Assembly: GCA_037044905.1 (NCBI GenBank)
Contig: JBAOKB010000093.1
Span: 62,001 to 126,000 of the forward strand
Direction: 5' to 3'
Length of the DNA stretch: 64,000 nt
Origin: Hortaea werneckii
Taxonomy: Eukaryota; Ascomycota; Dothideomycetes; Mycosphaerellales; Teratosphaeriaceae
The position numbers and the translations under genes are program-made. A model generated the notes under the pieces. It was not told the origin of the DNA. It worked only from the letters and a program-made list of their open reading frames with translations, and did no database searches. Positions within the stretch are counted from its first letter, which is position 1, and each line of letters begins with the position of its first letter. Positions 29,460 to 40,716 of the stretch are shown piece after piece.

Positions 29460-32156
29460 TCAACTTCCTCCCCAACGCCTCAATATCCGTGCGACAAACC
29501 TCACTCTCTTCAAAATCCTCTTGAGATTCTCCAGCTTCTCGCGACCAATCTGCGGCTCCGCGTTCAGAATCGCGAGAGCGGTGGGGGCGGTGGCGAACTG
29601 CGGACCCAGAATCTCCGTGAAGAGGGGGTTATGCGGAACAGTAGCCGGGGGGTGAGGGGGTTGCATGGGCGGAGCGGCGTAGGCTGTGGGAGGAAGGGGA
29701 GGGTTGGAGCCAGGGGGAAAGGGGGGGGGTTCTGCGGAGGGGATGTAGGGGTTTGGCGGGAGGGGGCTGTGTTGTTGCTGGTGTTGGTGAGGGGAGAAGG
29801 TCGGGGCGTTGGTGGCGAGGGGACTACCGGACGGGCCTTGGACGCCGAGACGCAAGTGCTGGGGGAGGTGCTGGGCGGTGGAGCCGTTGACGGGGGTGGG
29901 CGGCTGGTGGTGGGGGTGCGGCGGGACGGCGCCGGGTTCGTATTCGGGTTGTTGGGCGTTGCGGTGGACGACGAGCGTGGCGAGTAAGAGGCGCTCGTCG
30001 GTGGGTAGGGTGAGGGTGCAGTGCTCCAGCTTCTCGATGTGCTCGGGCATAGTCTGGGTTTTGGCTTCGACGGGGATGATGTAGAGGTCTTTGATCATGT
30101 TGGGTTTGTCCTTGTTGACGACGGCGTAGCGTTGGCGCGATTTGAAGTATTCGAACACCTTCTTGAACGACTCGCTGTCGTCCCACGGCGTGAGGGCCAA
30201 GACTGAGACGTCAGATGACTGGCTCCACTGGAGACCGCAGAGGTATTCTTCTGCCTTGCCAATTTGCAGCCTCCCATCAATGCTCAAGGCTTGGGGTAGG
30301 ATGTCTTTCCAAGGTGCTGTCGCGGGTCTCTCGTTCGCCAGATCTCTTCCAGCGACGAAACGCGCGTTGACGACCGGCTCACCCTCACCTGCATGGATCA
30401 ATTTGCCACGCCAAACAATACTTGGGTCGCCGTTCGACAGATCAGCAGAGGGCTCGTAGTCATCACCGTCGCCTTCGTCATCTTGAAGCATGCGATCAAC
30501 ATCCGCGTCTTCCTTGGCGCCGTCTTGCTGGGTGACTGAGGAACGGCGGCGAGGCGGCATCTGCATTGGCCTCGGTGCAACGCTGCCACCGGTTGGTGAT
30601 TGGCCTGATCCTGGACCCCAGACCTTGGATGCGTCAAACTGCTGGCTGCTCTGCCTCCTCGCACCACCTTGGCCGGCTGCAATGGATGGCCTCTTAGTGT
30701 CGACGGGTGTTTGACTGGGCTGCGGAGGCGATCCAGCCGCACCATTTACTGGGCTACCAGCGCCTCCCTCATCGACACTTGCTCTCTCCCTCACAGGCGC
30801 AGGGTTCGCAGCCTCTGCGGAGGCGTGGAAAGTCTCATCCTCGATGATCTCGTCGCCCTTGTGCGTGCGGCGCATGCGAGGACCTTCATCTTGGACCATG
30901 ACCGCCTGGCGATCCAGGTCTTCTTTCATCTTCGCGCGTTCACGCTGCAGCTCTTCAGATGCCATGTCCTTTGACTCCATTGTGGCAAGGTCGTCAGGAG
31001 TCAAACTCTGGTCGAGCAGGCGTTCGATCAGTAGCTTGTTGCGCTTCAGGTTAGCGTTCAAAGAGCGGAACTGCGATTTGTATTTGTCGGTAGTCGGTTG
31101 ATCGTAGTTCATGAAGAGTGAATACTCAATCAACCCAGCGTAGCGATCCCCAAGTGAACGCGCTGTATCGCCGTCTGGGATACGGAAGCCGCCTCTTGCG
31201 CGCTCCGAGATGTCGTCCATGATAATCTTACTCAGTGCCTGAGCAACCTTTTTGCGGTCTGATGGGAGATGCTCAATCTCAACGACTGCTGTATTGGTGT
31301 CAGGTGATGCGCCGGGCTTTGCAGCAGCTTGAGAAGACTTCCTCCGCTTGTCGGGTCTTGCTGCAGGTGGCTCCTCACTCTCGGCCGGCTGGCTCTGGCG
31401 AGGCTCGGGTTCAGGCTTCACGGACTCCCTCTTGCGCTTGTTGTTGGTCTCTTGCGCTTCTTCTTGCTGCTCGACATCTTCCAATGCTTCAGCTTCTTCA
31501 TCTGGCATGTTGGCAGCCTCTTTCTTCAGCCATGGGGCGCGCTCCTCGCCGCCCTTGCCCTTGCTCTTCCGCCTGCTGGAGCTCATCTTCTTCCACTGCT
31601 TGTACAGACTGGTCCGTTCTTCCCATATCTTCTTGCCTTCAGCCAACGCGGCCAGTGTCTCTTTGTGCTCCTCGGGCCTGCATTCCTCACAGAAGTAATG
31701 GTCTGGCACATCATCGTCATCCTCGGGCATACCCATGCAGACATTGTGTTGCCACACAGTGCACGCGTCGCAGCCGATGAAGGCGCGTTTATCCTTGGGG
31801 TTATCGTCGCCGCAGATGCAGCGAATCGCTTCTTCCTCCTCGCCTTCATCATCGTCCTCAGGCTGATCTGTCTTCCCGCCTTTCTTGCTCTTCTTGACTA
31901 CTTTAGCGGATGGCTTCTGCGGGTTCGGGGCGGGCGAAGAGGAAGCTTTGGACTTGTGGACGCCCTTAGAGGCGCGGCCGGAGCGGCGGGGTTCGTCTAC
32001 AATCACATGCTGTTAGTACATGGCTGTGAATGCACGGTGTCACATGCATGCTGCCTGACTCAGGCACAGTCTCTGTATCTGTGCCTGGGCAGGACGATGC
32101 CAAGGCTACCAGAGCCGGGTTGTGGCATTGGGAGTCGATTTCAGCTTACCTGACAT
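29460..32156 (-). CDS. BYE1: Bye1-like transcription elongation regulator (PHD, TFIIS-M, SPOC)
   Basis: This nuclear protein binds RNA polymerase II and methylated histone H3 during early elongation. Domains in order are a PHD finger at about residues 60-110 (CICGDDNPKDKRAFIGCDAC, then WQHNVCMG and CEECRP), a TFIIS central-like domain at about 250-370 (YKSQFRSLNANLKRNK), a Pro/Ser-rich linker, and a SPOC domain at about 515-650 (WRGKLIHAGEGEPVVNARF, then DLYIIPVE). The frame has an ATG at 32006, but that lies inside a likely intron: a TACTAAC branch site and ATTGTAG acceptor precede DEPRRSGR. A 7-nt first exon at 32156-32150 (ATG TCA G) with a GTAAGC donor joins across a 153-nt intron to give MSDEPRRSGR and 847 aa. 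The C-terminal tail is rich in Pro. Confidence 0.9.
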
Positions 32157-33961
32157 GCTGCCGGTTGGTCTTGGGGCTCACGCAATGCTGTCGCTGCTGC
32201 TGCTGCTGCTCTTGCTTGCTGGCTAGCTGGCTAGCTGGCTGACAGAAACGGTGTGGCGGTTGGAAAAGGTGCGAAACAGATGCGTTCAACACTTCACGAT
32301 GGTCTATAGCTAACAGTATACTCTCATGCGACACGCGGAGGTTTGCGCCTCTGCGTGACACGACTAGAGATGCGGCGACTCCTCCTCACGTCCGTCGCTC
32401 GCCCAACCAACACGATATGGTCCGCTGCTCCGCTGTGAATGCCGCTGCTCGCTGCTCGGCTGGTCGCGCCTCCTCCTCGGAGCTTCTTCAGCGCGCTGTG
32501 CTGCACGCCGACACGCTCTCAATGTACAGCTTGGGCTATGTTACGCTCCGGTAAGCGAGTCAACGAACTTACAGCTGGTGTAGACTGTAGACTAGTGGGA
32601 GCTGGTGCGCTTGACGCCAGGAGATTCCAGGGTGGTGACGCGTGGTGGTAAACAATATGAGCGACGCGGTGGGCGAGTCGCGATCGAGTGCGATAACGGT
32701 CGGCACGGTCACTGAACCTACAACCAGCGTGTCGAGGGTATCACGGAGCGTGAGATGAGTCTGTCGGATGAGGGCGCGACGATGCGCGTCGAGGTGGTGG
32801 TGTTGTCGTGGTGGTGGAGGAGGAGGTGGTGGTGGTGGAGGTGACGAAAGGTGGTACACAAGGGAGGGGAGGTTTGCGATTGCGAAAGGTGGAGAGCGTT
32901 AGAAACAAGGGCCGATTGGCCGACCTTGCACTGCTGTGGTCCAAGCTGGAGCTTGATGTGGCTTACCTCATCAGACCTTGCAGCCTGAGGCAGAAGACAC
33001 CTCCTGTCCCGTCGGGACCCTCGGGATCCTAAGGTTCTCCCGCTTGCGTCTCCCTGGCATCAAGTACACCTCCCGCGCAGGCCATACATGCTATACTGTA
33101 GTATGCTTCTGCGATATCGCGAAACTAAATCCAGAGACAGTGAAACATACTGTCAACAAAGTCATGAGGGTCAGGTGCGTTCAAGCGCCGATACGTGCAG
33201 AAAATGTTTAAGACCATCAATCAAGCCAGCTTCCCCACAGCCATCCCATTACCGAGATACACCATAGCCTAGGGCTCCATACAAGCCGGCGACTATCTCT
33301 GGATCATGCCGCCACGAAAAGACAGTATCGGTTCGTTTGTCCCAGGACACGGTCTATCTTGATCTCCTCATGACGCATGACGGTCGAGATCTCATCATGT
33401 CCCCCTCGGCTTCCGTCTATTCGCGGTTCATACCCAGGCATAAAACGGGCTGCAGGTACCCAGCTAGCCACCTTCAGTGAGTGCATGCGCCAAATTGGGT
33501 GTCATGAAGAAGCTTCAGATTGGCTGCATGCTCGCTATCTTGATGCAGCTTCGCTTAATGTCCCCCATCAGGCTCTGAAGCCCAACATTCCAGCCTCTCC
33601 ATACGCTGCAGAATGTTCTGTGAAAGTCACCTTATTATTTGCCCTTGCTTGGCTGGCTATTCTTGCGATGGAGGCATTGTAGCTATCTGACTTAGTACGT
33701 GTGGCAGAATGTTTCACAGCATGGTCAAAGATACCAGCCCGATGCACCGGCTGCGTGCTGCACAGCCTTGCAGAGGCTACTGGGCATTTGGTCTGTTGGT
33801 TTCCAAGCTATCAATCGTATGATGATGGCGGCATACAGCTACAAAAGATGCGGATGCACAGTTATCTCTCGCTTTGACACGCATGCCAAAAGACCATCAA
33901 CGACCGTAATCCCCCGTCACATCAACAGAGGCCAAATTTGAAAGCATCGGAGAAGCTCAAT
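32157..33961. other. Intergenic, 1.8 kb, simple repeats only
   Basis: Divergent upstream regions of BYE1 and the membrane-protein gene. It contains CTG and GCTGGCTA repeats and a GGT/GGA-rich stretch (about 32805-32845). Open frames here are short, overlap on both strands and show no domain. Confidence 0.5.
32193..32240. repeat. CTG triplet run and GCTGGCTA repeat
   Basis: A run of about six CTG units (32193-32211) is followed by three copies of an 8-base GCTGGCTA-like unit (about 32217-32240), within 100 bases of the BYE1 start codon, probably in its promoter or leader. Confidence 0.85.
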
Positions 33962-36028
33962 ATGGCCGGTCTAAGCTGGCTGAACAGCGACAACAGCACT
34001 GCCAAAGGTGAATGGAAGAACAACCCCACATACCGGAGCACCTGGCAAATCTACCAAAGCTGCGTCATTACTATCGGCCTTTGCGTCTGGCAAGCCGTGC
34101 ACATGAACATCCCACCTCCCTCTGAGCGTCCGTACAAACAGACACTTCGAAGAGTCGGGTTCGTCATCTTGGCTTTGATTGCGCCGGAGGTCGTTGCGCT
34201 CAATGCATGGTAAAGTCAATCGATTTCCTTTATTCTTTCATTCCCTTTTCTGATCCGTCCAGGGCGCAACTGCGAGAAGCAAAGCATCTCTGTGACAGGG
34301 TCAACAGCAAATTATCTCTGAAGAAGGCCCAACCTTCAAATGAGGAGCAGTCCACAATCAAAGAACCCCAAAAACAGCCGTCCCACTATGCGATACTGAC
34401 AAAAGTAGTACTGTGCCCAGTCTTCATGCTCGACAAGCTACGTATGCTTGTGTGGCACAAACTAAGTTTACAAAACGCCAAAAGAACTCGGAAAAAGCAA
34501 TCTAGCAGGACAAACCAACGCAGCCGAGGCATCATCTCAACTATGGACGCTTACGACGGCCTTCTACGCACTTAGCGGTGGTTTGACCATCACACATCGG
34601 GACTCAGGGTTAGCTCACCTGACTCTCTCGCCGAAGATGATATACCGGCTGTGCAACCAGGATCCTGAGTGTCTCCGACACATACGTGAGCCAGAAATTG
34701 TTGACCGGTCCAAAGTAAGCTGGATTGACAAAGCTATAGTATGTGGCCAGTCCCTCTGGTTCTGCAGCCAATGCATCTCACGCGTCTCGATGGACTTAGC
34801 CATAACGCTCCTAGAGCTTAACACATTCATCCATTGCATCAGTGCCTGCTGCATTTACCTCTTTTGGTGGTACAAACCATACGATCTCGCTTCCCACACG
34901 ATCATCAAAAGCAGCATCTGCGAATACGAAGCGAGGATGAGTTTCCAGCGCAGGCGGGAATGGTTTCCTTGGACTCCACTCGAGTTCAATGTTTTCTCTC
35001 GGAAGGCTACCATTGCGCTTCGCGATACCGAGACGAATACCCACCAACGCTTCATGACGCATGACCTGATACTGTGCGAAGATCGAGATGTCCGAACTTT
35101 ATCGCAGGATACCTTCGACGAGGCACGGAAAGCTCAGACATTCAACACGTGGGGACTTTCTCTCATCTCAAGCCGCTCCTTCAAACAGATGCACGACAAC
35201 AGCCTCAAAGTCTTTGTTGGTGAGAACATCGCGGACACCGGGTTTTCAGTCCAGTCGAATGCTTCCACAAACCAAGATGGCTACATCCTCCTCTCCCCCT
35301 GCAGCCTCGAAGACTGGAAATACCTTTGGGAACAGCATCAACGATCAGATGACCTTGGACAGTACGCGGAAGCCACTTTCGACATAAGGCTAGGCCTGCT
35401 GCTCCAGAAACTTCGGCAAAATTTCAGCCTCATCGCTTTCCACCGTCAGGACATGCTCTACAGCCTGGCGACTTTCACTGCGTACGGAGCGGTGCACTTA
35501 GGGGCTTGGAATTACAGGTTCACCACCAGGCAGGAAGGGCAAGTCTGGAGAGCCTGTGCTGTGTACACGACTGCTTTTATGCCGGTTCTGCTGGGGGTTT
35601 TGGACTTCTAGTATGCTTGCTCAGGGCCGTATTGCGATCACTGCATGGAGGAAGAGAAGACAAGAGCGACCTCCATGCAAAACCAGGCGCCGCCACGTCG
35701 GGAAGCAGCACACCATCGTCTGTGTCGACATCCAAAGACGCAGACTCCAACCCTTGCGATACCTCATCGGTATATCCCGGCGAAGCCCTCCAGGACGAAT
35801 CCCACTACCCCATCATATCCCTAAATGCTTCCCCTTATCCTCTGTTCGCAATGCTCTCGCTCACAAAGCTATCCTAGCACTCTGCTTCTTCTTGTTTATC
35901 CTTTCGTCCTGGCAGAGGTCCTCAGCCGAGCGTTCCTCGTCGTGGAGAGTTTCATCGCTGTACCGAATTCGCCGAGGGAGGTTTATGCGGTTGTGCCGTG
36001 GTCGTTGTATCTTCCGCATCTTTCGTGA
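33962..36028 (+). CDS. Fungal multi-pass membrane protein, function unknown
   Basis: This matches a common Pezizomycotina family of uncharacterised membrane proteins. My model has four exons, 33962-34209, 34263-34441, 34506-35610 and 35878-36028, and gives 560 aa. Marks are WQIYQSCVITIGLCVWQAVH and LALIAPEVVALNAWAQ in the N-terminal helices, then LWTLTTAFYALSGGL, WFCSQCISR and LELNTFIHC in the centre, and a C-terminal helix block ending LAEVLSRAFLVVESF with PREVYAVVPWSLYLPHLS. The last intron is 267 nt, begins GTATGC and ends CCTAG, and is itself an open frame in another phase. An alternative is a frameshift at the G5 run at 35593-35597 that would translate part of it. The second intron's acceptor is also uncertain. 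The N- and C-terminal blocks are secure. Confidence 0.68.
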
Positions 36029-36232
36029 TGAGGAATGGTGGGCGGGGGATGGCGAGCTTGATGGACTTTTTTCGGGAGTCGGATAGTTGGATCAGGTATA
36101 GGACTCAGATTCATATGTGAATCTCGAAGGAGTTTGGCAGTGTGGTGTAAGGGTTTATCCATGCCCACACCCCCTTTACGAAGGAACCCCCACGCTTTTC
36201 AACCGCAAAGACTCAAACCCCATCCCTATCCA

Positions 36233-37094
36233 TCACCTCTCCAAATGCTTCCAAGCCTCGCCATCGCCCCAATACGGCAAATCAAACCCCAACCTCTCCG
36301 CGTCCAACTCCGGCCACGTCCGATTAATCGTCCCCACCAACTCCTCAAAAAGCACCCGATTCCCCTCCCCAGTCAAATGCACCCCATCCTTCAACAACCC
36401 CTCCAGCCCTCCCTTCCCGGGATCAACCTGCTCGACGTCCTTGGAACCGACTAAAGGCTCCCCTGGCACCCATCCCGCTACGCGCATGAAATGGTCCCAG
36501 AGATCTAGGACCGCTATATCCCCTCCACCTCCGCCGCCGCCAGCGCTGGCGACTAATTCAACGCCGACATCGCGCACAGCCTGCGCATACATGGCCGTGG
36601 TCTCGGCCGTGCGGCGCGGGTAGGAAATCCCTTTCCCTGCGTCGTCTTGCTCGCATAGTCCTTCATCGACCGGGAGGGGGGTGATGAGGAGAATTTTGGT
36701 CTCGGGATGGTGGGCTCGGAGTCGGGGGCAGTGTAGCCATAGCGCGGAGGTTGGATTTGAAAGATTCGAGGGGCACGTGTTGTTCCGGTTTCCTGTTGAG
36801 GGGAGCCGAGCATCGTTTGCGCCGAAGAAGAGGACGAAGAATTTGATCTGGGATGTTCCTGGGCTGGTGGCTGATGGTGAGGAAGATGAGGAGGAGGGGG
36901 GGCAGGATTTGGGGAAGGATAGAAAGCGCTTTATCAGTGCTGTACCCGCTAAGTCCGGCGTTGATGACGGCCAGTTTGCGGGAGTAGTGGTGCGACAAGG
37001 CGGCGACCCAGGCGAAGGATTGGGATTGGTCGTAGCCGTATTGGGTGAGGGAGTCGCCGAAGAGGTAGATGGAGGAGGTTGCTGTGCCTAGCAT
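36233..37094 (-). CDS. IAH1: Isoamyl acetate-hydrolysing esterase Iah1-like, three apparent indels
   Basis: This is an SGNH/GDSL hydrolase that cleaves short-chain acetate esters. The conserved blocks are all present: FGDSLTQYGY (nucleophile Ser), INAGLSGYSTDKAL, KFFVLFFGANDARL (Gly/Asn oxyanion), QHVPLESFKSNLRAM, ETKILLITPLPVDE and DGVHLTGEGNRVLF (Asp-His of the triad). They do not lie in one frame. The first block is in frame A, the second in frame C, QHVPLESF in frame A and the rest in frame C. One-base changes in three C runs, all between about 36880 and 36690, would restore a single protein of about 286 aa. It may be a functional gene with sequencing errors or a recent pseudogene. The last two changes cancel each other's frame. 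Confidence 0.78.
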
Positions 37095-37125
37095 TTTTTA
37101 TTTTTATTTTTATTTTTATTTTTCT
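37094..37125. repeat. (TTTTTA)n tract
   Basis: About five copies of a TTTTTA unit lie immediately upstream of the Iah1-like start codon, read on the minus strand as an A-rich leader. Confidence 0.85.
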
Positions 37126-37813
37126 TCTTCTCCTTGGGGGTGACACTTTCCCGTTTTGCTCTGAATCTGTTTTAATCTCTATCTGACTCTCCGTTTCTCG
37201 ATCTTGAACGGGTTTTAGGTTCTTTCCCGTTTTTTTTGATTTTCTTTGATTTTATATAATCTCCAGTCTTATAGTTCTTTTGATGTTTAGGGGATTGGAT
37301 TGGCTTGTCACTCCTGTCTCGTGGCCGACTCTTGAGACACTTCCTGCCAATGTCTTGATACCGCTCGATAAATCAATCGCCTTACACACTGGTCCTCAAA
37401 ATGACGCCCAGCACTATGGGCAGATCTTGGTTGACGTGGCGTGCACGAAAGCGGGCGATGATTGCGCGGTTGATTGACGTCTCGGCGTCTCGGCTCCTGT
37501 TGCTCCGGACAACCAGCCCAGACGCAAACACATTGGGCACCTACCAGCCTGCCATCCTGCCAAGCTTCACATGCGCTCTATGGACAGTCCGTCCAAGTAG
37601 TAGGACTCAAGTACTAAACAGTAGTATATCCTCTGTCTCTTATTAGTGTTATACATACCCAACGCTCCCCCATACCCTCCGCCACTTTTACGGTTGTCTT
37701 CAGGTCTGCCGTACATGTATCTTGCCCCATCATGCCACAGTCGTCTCGAGAACCTCGTGATTCTCCCGCTCGCCGCCAACGCCGTAGACGCGCCCATCAC
37801 CGTGTAGACTCCA
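37126..37813. other. Divergent promoter region of IAH1 and glucosidase gene
   Basis: A TATATAA-like sequence lies at about 37253-37260. No open frame is supported. Confidence 0.5.
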
Positions 37814-40081
37814 ATGGCGATTTTCCCCGAACGCTCTCCACGACATGCGGAAGGATATGAGAGATATCCGGAATCGCCGAGTCCGACCAAGGCGAGACCG
37901 AGAAGACATCCCGAAGAGAGAAGACGGAGCTCGCGACGAGGAGGCCCAGAGACGGAGTACAGTCGGAGTACAGCTACAGCGCCCCTTTCGGCAGGCCAGC
38001 TCGCGCAGTTGGATAAGCTCAATCGCAAGCTAGGTTGGGAGGAGCATGCGGCGGGGCCAGAGAGAGGGCAAGCACGGCATGATGATCAAGACACGCGAGC
38101 GGAGTACGATGCCGATCGGGAGCGTGAGCGGGCAGAGCGACGTACAGACAGAGAGCGGAGACGGCAGGAACACCTCGAGCGGAAACGACGGCGGCGAGAG
38201 GAGGACCGCGGTGGAGCCGGGGGGTATGATTCCTCAGAGCTAGTGTACGATCGGCCCAAATCGAAGAGCAGACGGAGAAGTCGAGATCGAAGGGTGGCGA
38301 GCGGGCAGCAGCTTGAGCGAGGCGCACACGGATATTACAGCGAGAAGGAGGAGTGGCGGGACAATGTGCGCATGCGAGGCGGTGGTGGGAGCAGTGAGAG
38401 CGACTACGAGGAAGCAGCCAGGAAGAAGAAGCGGAAACGGAAGATCCTCATCGGTATTGGCGCTGTGCTACTCATTCTAGCAATCGCTATACCTGTGGGA
38501 GTAGTGGTAGGAGGGAATGGGTCTGGAGATGACGATAATAGCGACTCGACTCCGAATCCAGTCTCCTCACAACCTGCAAACAGCAACCTGGACGGCGTGT
38601 CGGAGAAGGACATCCCCGAGGCGTATCAGGATACTTCGTTCGACCCATTTTCATGGTACGATACTAAGGATTTCAATGTCACATTTACCTCGGAGCTTGT
38701 GGGAGGGCTTTCAATCATGGGTTTGAATGATACGTGGGATGACGATACGAGAGCAAACGATAATGTCAAGCCCCTGAACGAGAAATGGAATTACGGTACA
38801 GACAAGATCCGCGGAGTCAATCTTGGTGGATGGCTGAGTATCGAGCCACTGATTACACCTTCGCTGTTCGATGGCTATACGACATCCGACAACGTAATCG
38901 ATGAGTGGACGCTAAGCGACAGGCTTGGACCATCTAGAGCGAAGAGGACCATTGAGCAGCACTATTCCGAATGGGTCTCCGAATCGACATTCGCTGAGAT
39001 TCAAGCCGCTGGTTTTGACCATGTGCGGATTCCGTTCTCGTATTGGGCGGTGATAACCTACGACGGCGACCCTTACGTTCCCAACGCTTCGTGGCGATAT
39101 CTACTTCGGGGCATCGAGTGGGCGCGCAAGTATGGTCTGCGGATAAACCTGGACCTCCATGGAGCGCCTGGGTCACAGAACGGATGGAACCATTCCGGCC
39201 GTCAAGGAAACATAGGCTGGTTGAACGGGACGGATGGTGATCTGAACGGAGACCGCACCATCGCCATCCACCAACAACTCTCCACCTTCTTCGCGCAACC
39301 GCGTTACAAGAACATCGTAACGATGTACGGCCTCGTCAACGAGCCCCGCATGGTAGAACTCGACGTCCCACGCGTCCTAACCTGGACACGCAACGCCATC
39401 GACACAATCCGGTCCAACAACTACCCCGGCATCATCATCTTCGGCGACGGCTTCCGAGGCCTCGACAACTGGCAAGGCGAACTGCAAAACTACGACAACC
39501 TCCTCCTCGACGTGCACCAATACGTCATCTTCAACACGCAGCAAATCCAGCTCAACCACCACGACAAGATCCAATTCGCCTGCTCTGGCTGGACATCCCA
39601 AGCCCTGCGCTCCCAAGACAAGTCCACAGGCTTCGGTCCCACGCTCTGCGGCGAATGGTCCCAGGCCGACACCGACTGCGCCAAGTACCTGAACAACGTG
39701 GGCGTCGGGTCGCGGTGGGAGGGCACGCTGAACATGGCTTCCACGCCCGGGGGATCGTCCGACGGCTCGGTACTGACACCTACCTGTCCGACGCAGAACT
39801 CGCCCCGCTGTTCATGCGAAGAAGCCAACGCCGACCCATCATCCTACTCCGATCAGTATAAACAGTGGTTAAAGATGTTCGCCGAAGCGCAGATGCACTC
39901 GTTCGAGCAAGGGTGGGGCTGGTTCTACTGGACGTGGAAGACGGAGTCGGCGGTGCAGTGGAATTATCAGGCGGGGATGTCGGCGGGGATTCTGCCGCAG
40001 AAGGCGTTTGAGAGGGATTTTAATTGTGGGAGTGGAGAGATACCGATGTTTAATGAGACGGGGTTGCCGGAGTATTACTAG
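37814..40081 (+). CDS. exgD: Glucan 1,3-beta-glucosidase D, type II membrane
   Basis: This GH5 exo-beta-1,3-glucanase trims cell-wall glucan at the cell surface. It is a single-pass type II membrane protein. The cytoplasmic N-terminus of about 210 residues is very rich in Arg, Glu and Lys, then comes a KKRKRK stop and a membrane helix at about 211-233 (LIGIGAVLLILAIAIPVGVV), then a Ser/Asn/Asp linker and the catalytic domain. GH5 marks are IRGVNLGGWLSIEPLITPS, GFDHVRIPFSYWA, YGLRINLDLHGAPGSQNG, MYGLVNEPRM (acid/base Glu at about 508) and LCGEWSQADTDCA (nucleophile Glu at about 613). Several sequons lie on the outer side. At 755 aa and with no intron, it matches the ExgD subgroup. The gene is intact. 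Confidence 0.94.
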   Translation: MAIFPERSPRHAEGYERYPESPSPTKARPRRHPEERRRSSRRGGPETEYSRSTATAPLSAGQLAQLDKLNRKLGWEEHAAGPERGQARHDDQDTRAEYDADRERERAERRTDRERRRQEHLERKRRRREEDRGGAGGYDSSELVYDRPKSKSRRRSRDRRVASGQQLERGAHGYYSEKEEWRDNVRMRGGGGSSESDYEEAARKKKRKRKILIGIGAVLLILAIAIPVGVVVGGNGSGDDDNSDSTPNPVSSQPANSNLDGVSEKDIPEAYQDTSFDPFSWYDTKDFNVTFTSELVGGLSIMGLNDTWDDDTRANDNVKPLNEKWNYGTDKIRGVNLGGWLSIEPLITPSLFDGYTTSDNVIDEWTLSDRLGPSRAKRTIEQHYSEWVSESTFAEIQAAGFDHVRIPFSYWAVITYDGDPYVPNASWRYLLRGIEWARKYGLRINLDLHGAPGSQNGWNHSGRQGNIGWLNGTDGDLNGDRTIAIHQQLSTFFAQPRYKNIVTMYGLVNEPRMVELDVPRVLTWTRNAIDTIRSNNYPGIIIFGDGFRGLDNWQGELQNYDNLLLDVHQYVIFNTQQIQLNHHDKIQFACSGWTSQALRSQDKSTGFGPTLCGEWSQADTDCAKYLNNVGVGSRWEGTLNMASTPGGSSDGSVLTPTCPTQNSPRCSCEEANADPSSYSDQYKQWLKMFAEAQMHSFEQGWGWFYWTWKTESAVQWNYQAGMSAGILPQKAFERDFNCGSGEIPMFNETGLPEYY

Positions 40082-40339
40082 GCTAGTAATACTTGGCTTT
40101 GGGGGACGGCAGGGGAGTGGGGGTTGACGGTGTCGTGCGGAGGACCATGGGATGGAGGTTGAGACGGCGTACTTAGGGAGACGGGGTGGTTAGTAGTTGC
40201 CATGGGGGAGTTCCTTTGGGTGGATTATGATTATCACGAGATGGGTCATTTTTCCATGGTGGTTTTCCATTGGCGGGCACAAAGAATGAGACGAGACCGA
40301 GAGATTTTCGGACACAGTTCGAGGTTGGCGCCTTTCTGA

Positions 40340-40360
40340 TTTTTTTTTTTTTTTTTTTTT
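40340..40360. repeat. Poly-T run (21 nt)
   Basis: This is an uninterrupted run of about 21 T, 260 bases after the stop codon of the glucosidase gene. Confidence 0.9.
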
Positions 40361-40663
40361 CTTTGGTGATTGTGTGTGTGTCTTTCTTTTGCTTATGTGT
40401 ACCTAGATGGTGGAAGCGAGATATATAGCGAACAATACCCCCTTCTTTCTGCCAATGGACCTCGACTTCCACAGGATATCATCTGTCATATTTTCTACGC
40501 AATCTGCAAGAATGCCTCGAACTACCTATGTCGGACTCTTCACCCAGTTCACCATTGCAACAAGCAAGTGTTAATGACGACTTTGTCAGGAAACATCTAC
40601 AGGCCCAGATTGGTCCTCGTGACAACATCAAGCTTTCTCTCCGCAACGCGGGGTTGGGATTTT

Positions 40664-40665
<2 letters not shown>

Positions 40666-40715
<50 letters not shown>
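40666..40715. repeat. Poly-G run of 50
   Basis: This is an uninterrupted run of 50 G on the plus strand. Such a run is capable of forming G-quadruplex structures. It lies in non-coding DNA, and its length as given may be inexact because homopolymers are hard to sequence. Confidence 0.95.

Positions 40716-40716
<1 letters not shown>

Noticed and set aside
31329..32153. 274-codon plus-strand frame with hydrophobic segments
   Set aside because: Antisense shadow of the PHD and charged region of BYE1.
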